Source of the DNA: Nitrospirota bacterium
GTDB lineage: Bacteria > Nitrospinota_A > UBA7883 > JACRGQ01
Length of the DNA: 6,936 nt
Direction: 5' to 3'
NCBI GenBank assembly: GCA_024275775.1
Contig: JAJRYM010000085.1
Span: 1 to 6,936, forward strand
How positions within the stretch are numbered: the first letter of the stretch is position 1; the number at the start of each line of letters is the position of its first letter. Positions 6,280 through 6,936 of the stretch are shown here, piece after piece. The notes below the pieces were generated by a model. That model did no database searches. It worked only from the letters and a program-made list of their open reading frames with translations, and had not been told where the DNA came from. The position numbers and the translations under genes are program-made.

Positions 6280-6936
6280 ATGTTCGTAAAGGCGTACAAG
6301 AAGGCGGCCGGATTTACAAGGCCGGTGATAGTTTCCACCCGGACGTGGGACGGAACGGTGGAGAGCGGATGCGGAGCGTTTATCCTCCTTAATGAAGAAG
6401 GCTGGCTGTTAACCGCTGGGCATCTGTTCGGCTCTTTTCTAGCGTTTCGGCAACACGGGCAGGAGATAAAGCGGTTCAATGAAGCGTCTGCCTGTATCAG
6501 GGAAAATGGCAAACTTAACGCGAAACAGAAAAAGAAAAAGCTGGATAAACTTACCCCGAATAAAAAATGGATTACGCATCACTCTTTCTGGTGGGGCGCC
6601 GACGGGGTGGAAACAGGAGAAATAAAACTTTTCCAGGAGGGCGACCTCGCGATATGCCGGATAAAAAATTTCAAAAGCGATTCATCCTCGGTTTATCCGG
6701 TTTTTAAAAATCCCGACAATCTCGATGTCGGCAGTTCACTTTGCAGGCTTGGCTATCCTTTCCATGGCATAAGCGCCGCTTTCGATGAGCAAAAGGGGTT
6801 TGTGCTGGCGGAAAACAGCGTGCCGCTTCCGCTGTTTCCGATTGAGGGGATTTATACGCGGAATGTAATTCTAAAAAACAGTGAAACCGGTTTTGAAACG
6901 AAGTTCCTTGAAACCTCCTCGCCCGGCCTGAGGGGC
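6280..6936 (+). CDS. Trypsin-like serine protease domain protein (3'-partial)
   Basis: The frame stays open to the right window edge, giving 219 codons. The ATG at 6280 follows AGGAGG (6265-6270) with a 9-base spacer, the clearest ribosome binding site in the window, which fixes the start. The protein reads as a chymotrypsin-fold peptidase: a glycine-flanked beta strand, SGCGAFILLNEEGW, leads into LLTAGH with candidate catalytic H48, and EGDLAICRI supplies candidate catalytic D122. The sequence is cut at SSPGLRG, where the family usually continues into a GxSGGP-type motif, so the catalytic serine would be just past the edge and cannot be confirmed. There is no signal peptide or N-terminal membrane segment, suggesting a cytoplasmic enzyme unless translocated otherwise. 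A lysine-rich insert (residues 79-97, including KQKKKK) lies between His and Asp. It is divergent from the channel gene; substrate unknown. Confidence 0.75.
   Translation, partial: MFVKAYKKAAGFTRPVIVSTRTWDGTVESGCGAFILLNEEGWLLTAGHLFGSFLAFRQHGQEIKRFNEASACIRENGKLNAKQKKKKLDKLTPNKKWITHHSFWWGADGVETGEIKLFQEGDLAICRIKNFKSDSSSVYPVFKNPDNLDVGSSLCRLGYPFHGISAAFDEQKGFVLAENSVPLPLFPIEGIYTRNVILKNSETGFETKFLETSSPGLRG

Overview
The window carries four protein genes supported by family-level motifs, one weak short ORF, and a gene-poor stretch that appears to encode a structured RNA. Two genes are cut by the window edges. RNase Y next to a YmdB-type phosphodiesterase, a modular surface protein ending in DUF1566 (Lcl C-terminal) domains, and frequent ATA and AGA codons suggest an uncultured Gram-negative bacterium of the Desulfobacterota/Nitrospirota kind. 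No marker gene fixes the phylum, so this is inference.

Layout. (1) Positions 2-2272 (+): the 3' part of a large, probably exported adhesin-like protein, with a beta-rich N-terminal part, an Ig-like segment, a fibronectin type III module and two tandem DUF1566 C-type-lectin-like modules. The ends of the two modules are near-identical DNA interrupted by differing codons, many of the NNC/NNT kind. This resembles the variable regions of diversity-generating retroelement (DGR) targets. No reverse transcriptase or template repeat is present here. (2) Positions 2273-3042: about 770 bases with no convincing complete gene. They hold a short minus-strand ORF with a transposase-like N-terminus, a possible promoter, and at 2674-2996 a 323-base segment whose ends pair over about 28 bp and which contains several internal hairpins. 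It could be a noncoding RNA, a long rny leader, or a miniature inverted-repeat element. (3) Positions 3043-5400 (+): rny (RNase Y) and a ymdB-like phosphodiesterase, 15 bases apart, probably one RNA-metabolism operon. (4) Positions 5407-6180 (-): a voltage-gated potassium channel with a C-terminal zinc ribbon, ending 6 bases from the ymdB-like gene. (5) Positions 6280-6936 (+): a divergent trypsin-like serine protease gene, cut just before its expected catalytic serine.

The rny/ymdB pair is the only evident functional unit. The surface protein, channel and protease show no obvious shared pathway. The two points most worth a second look are the DGR-like lectin modules and the structured segment upstream of rny.
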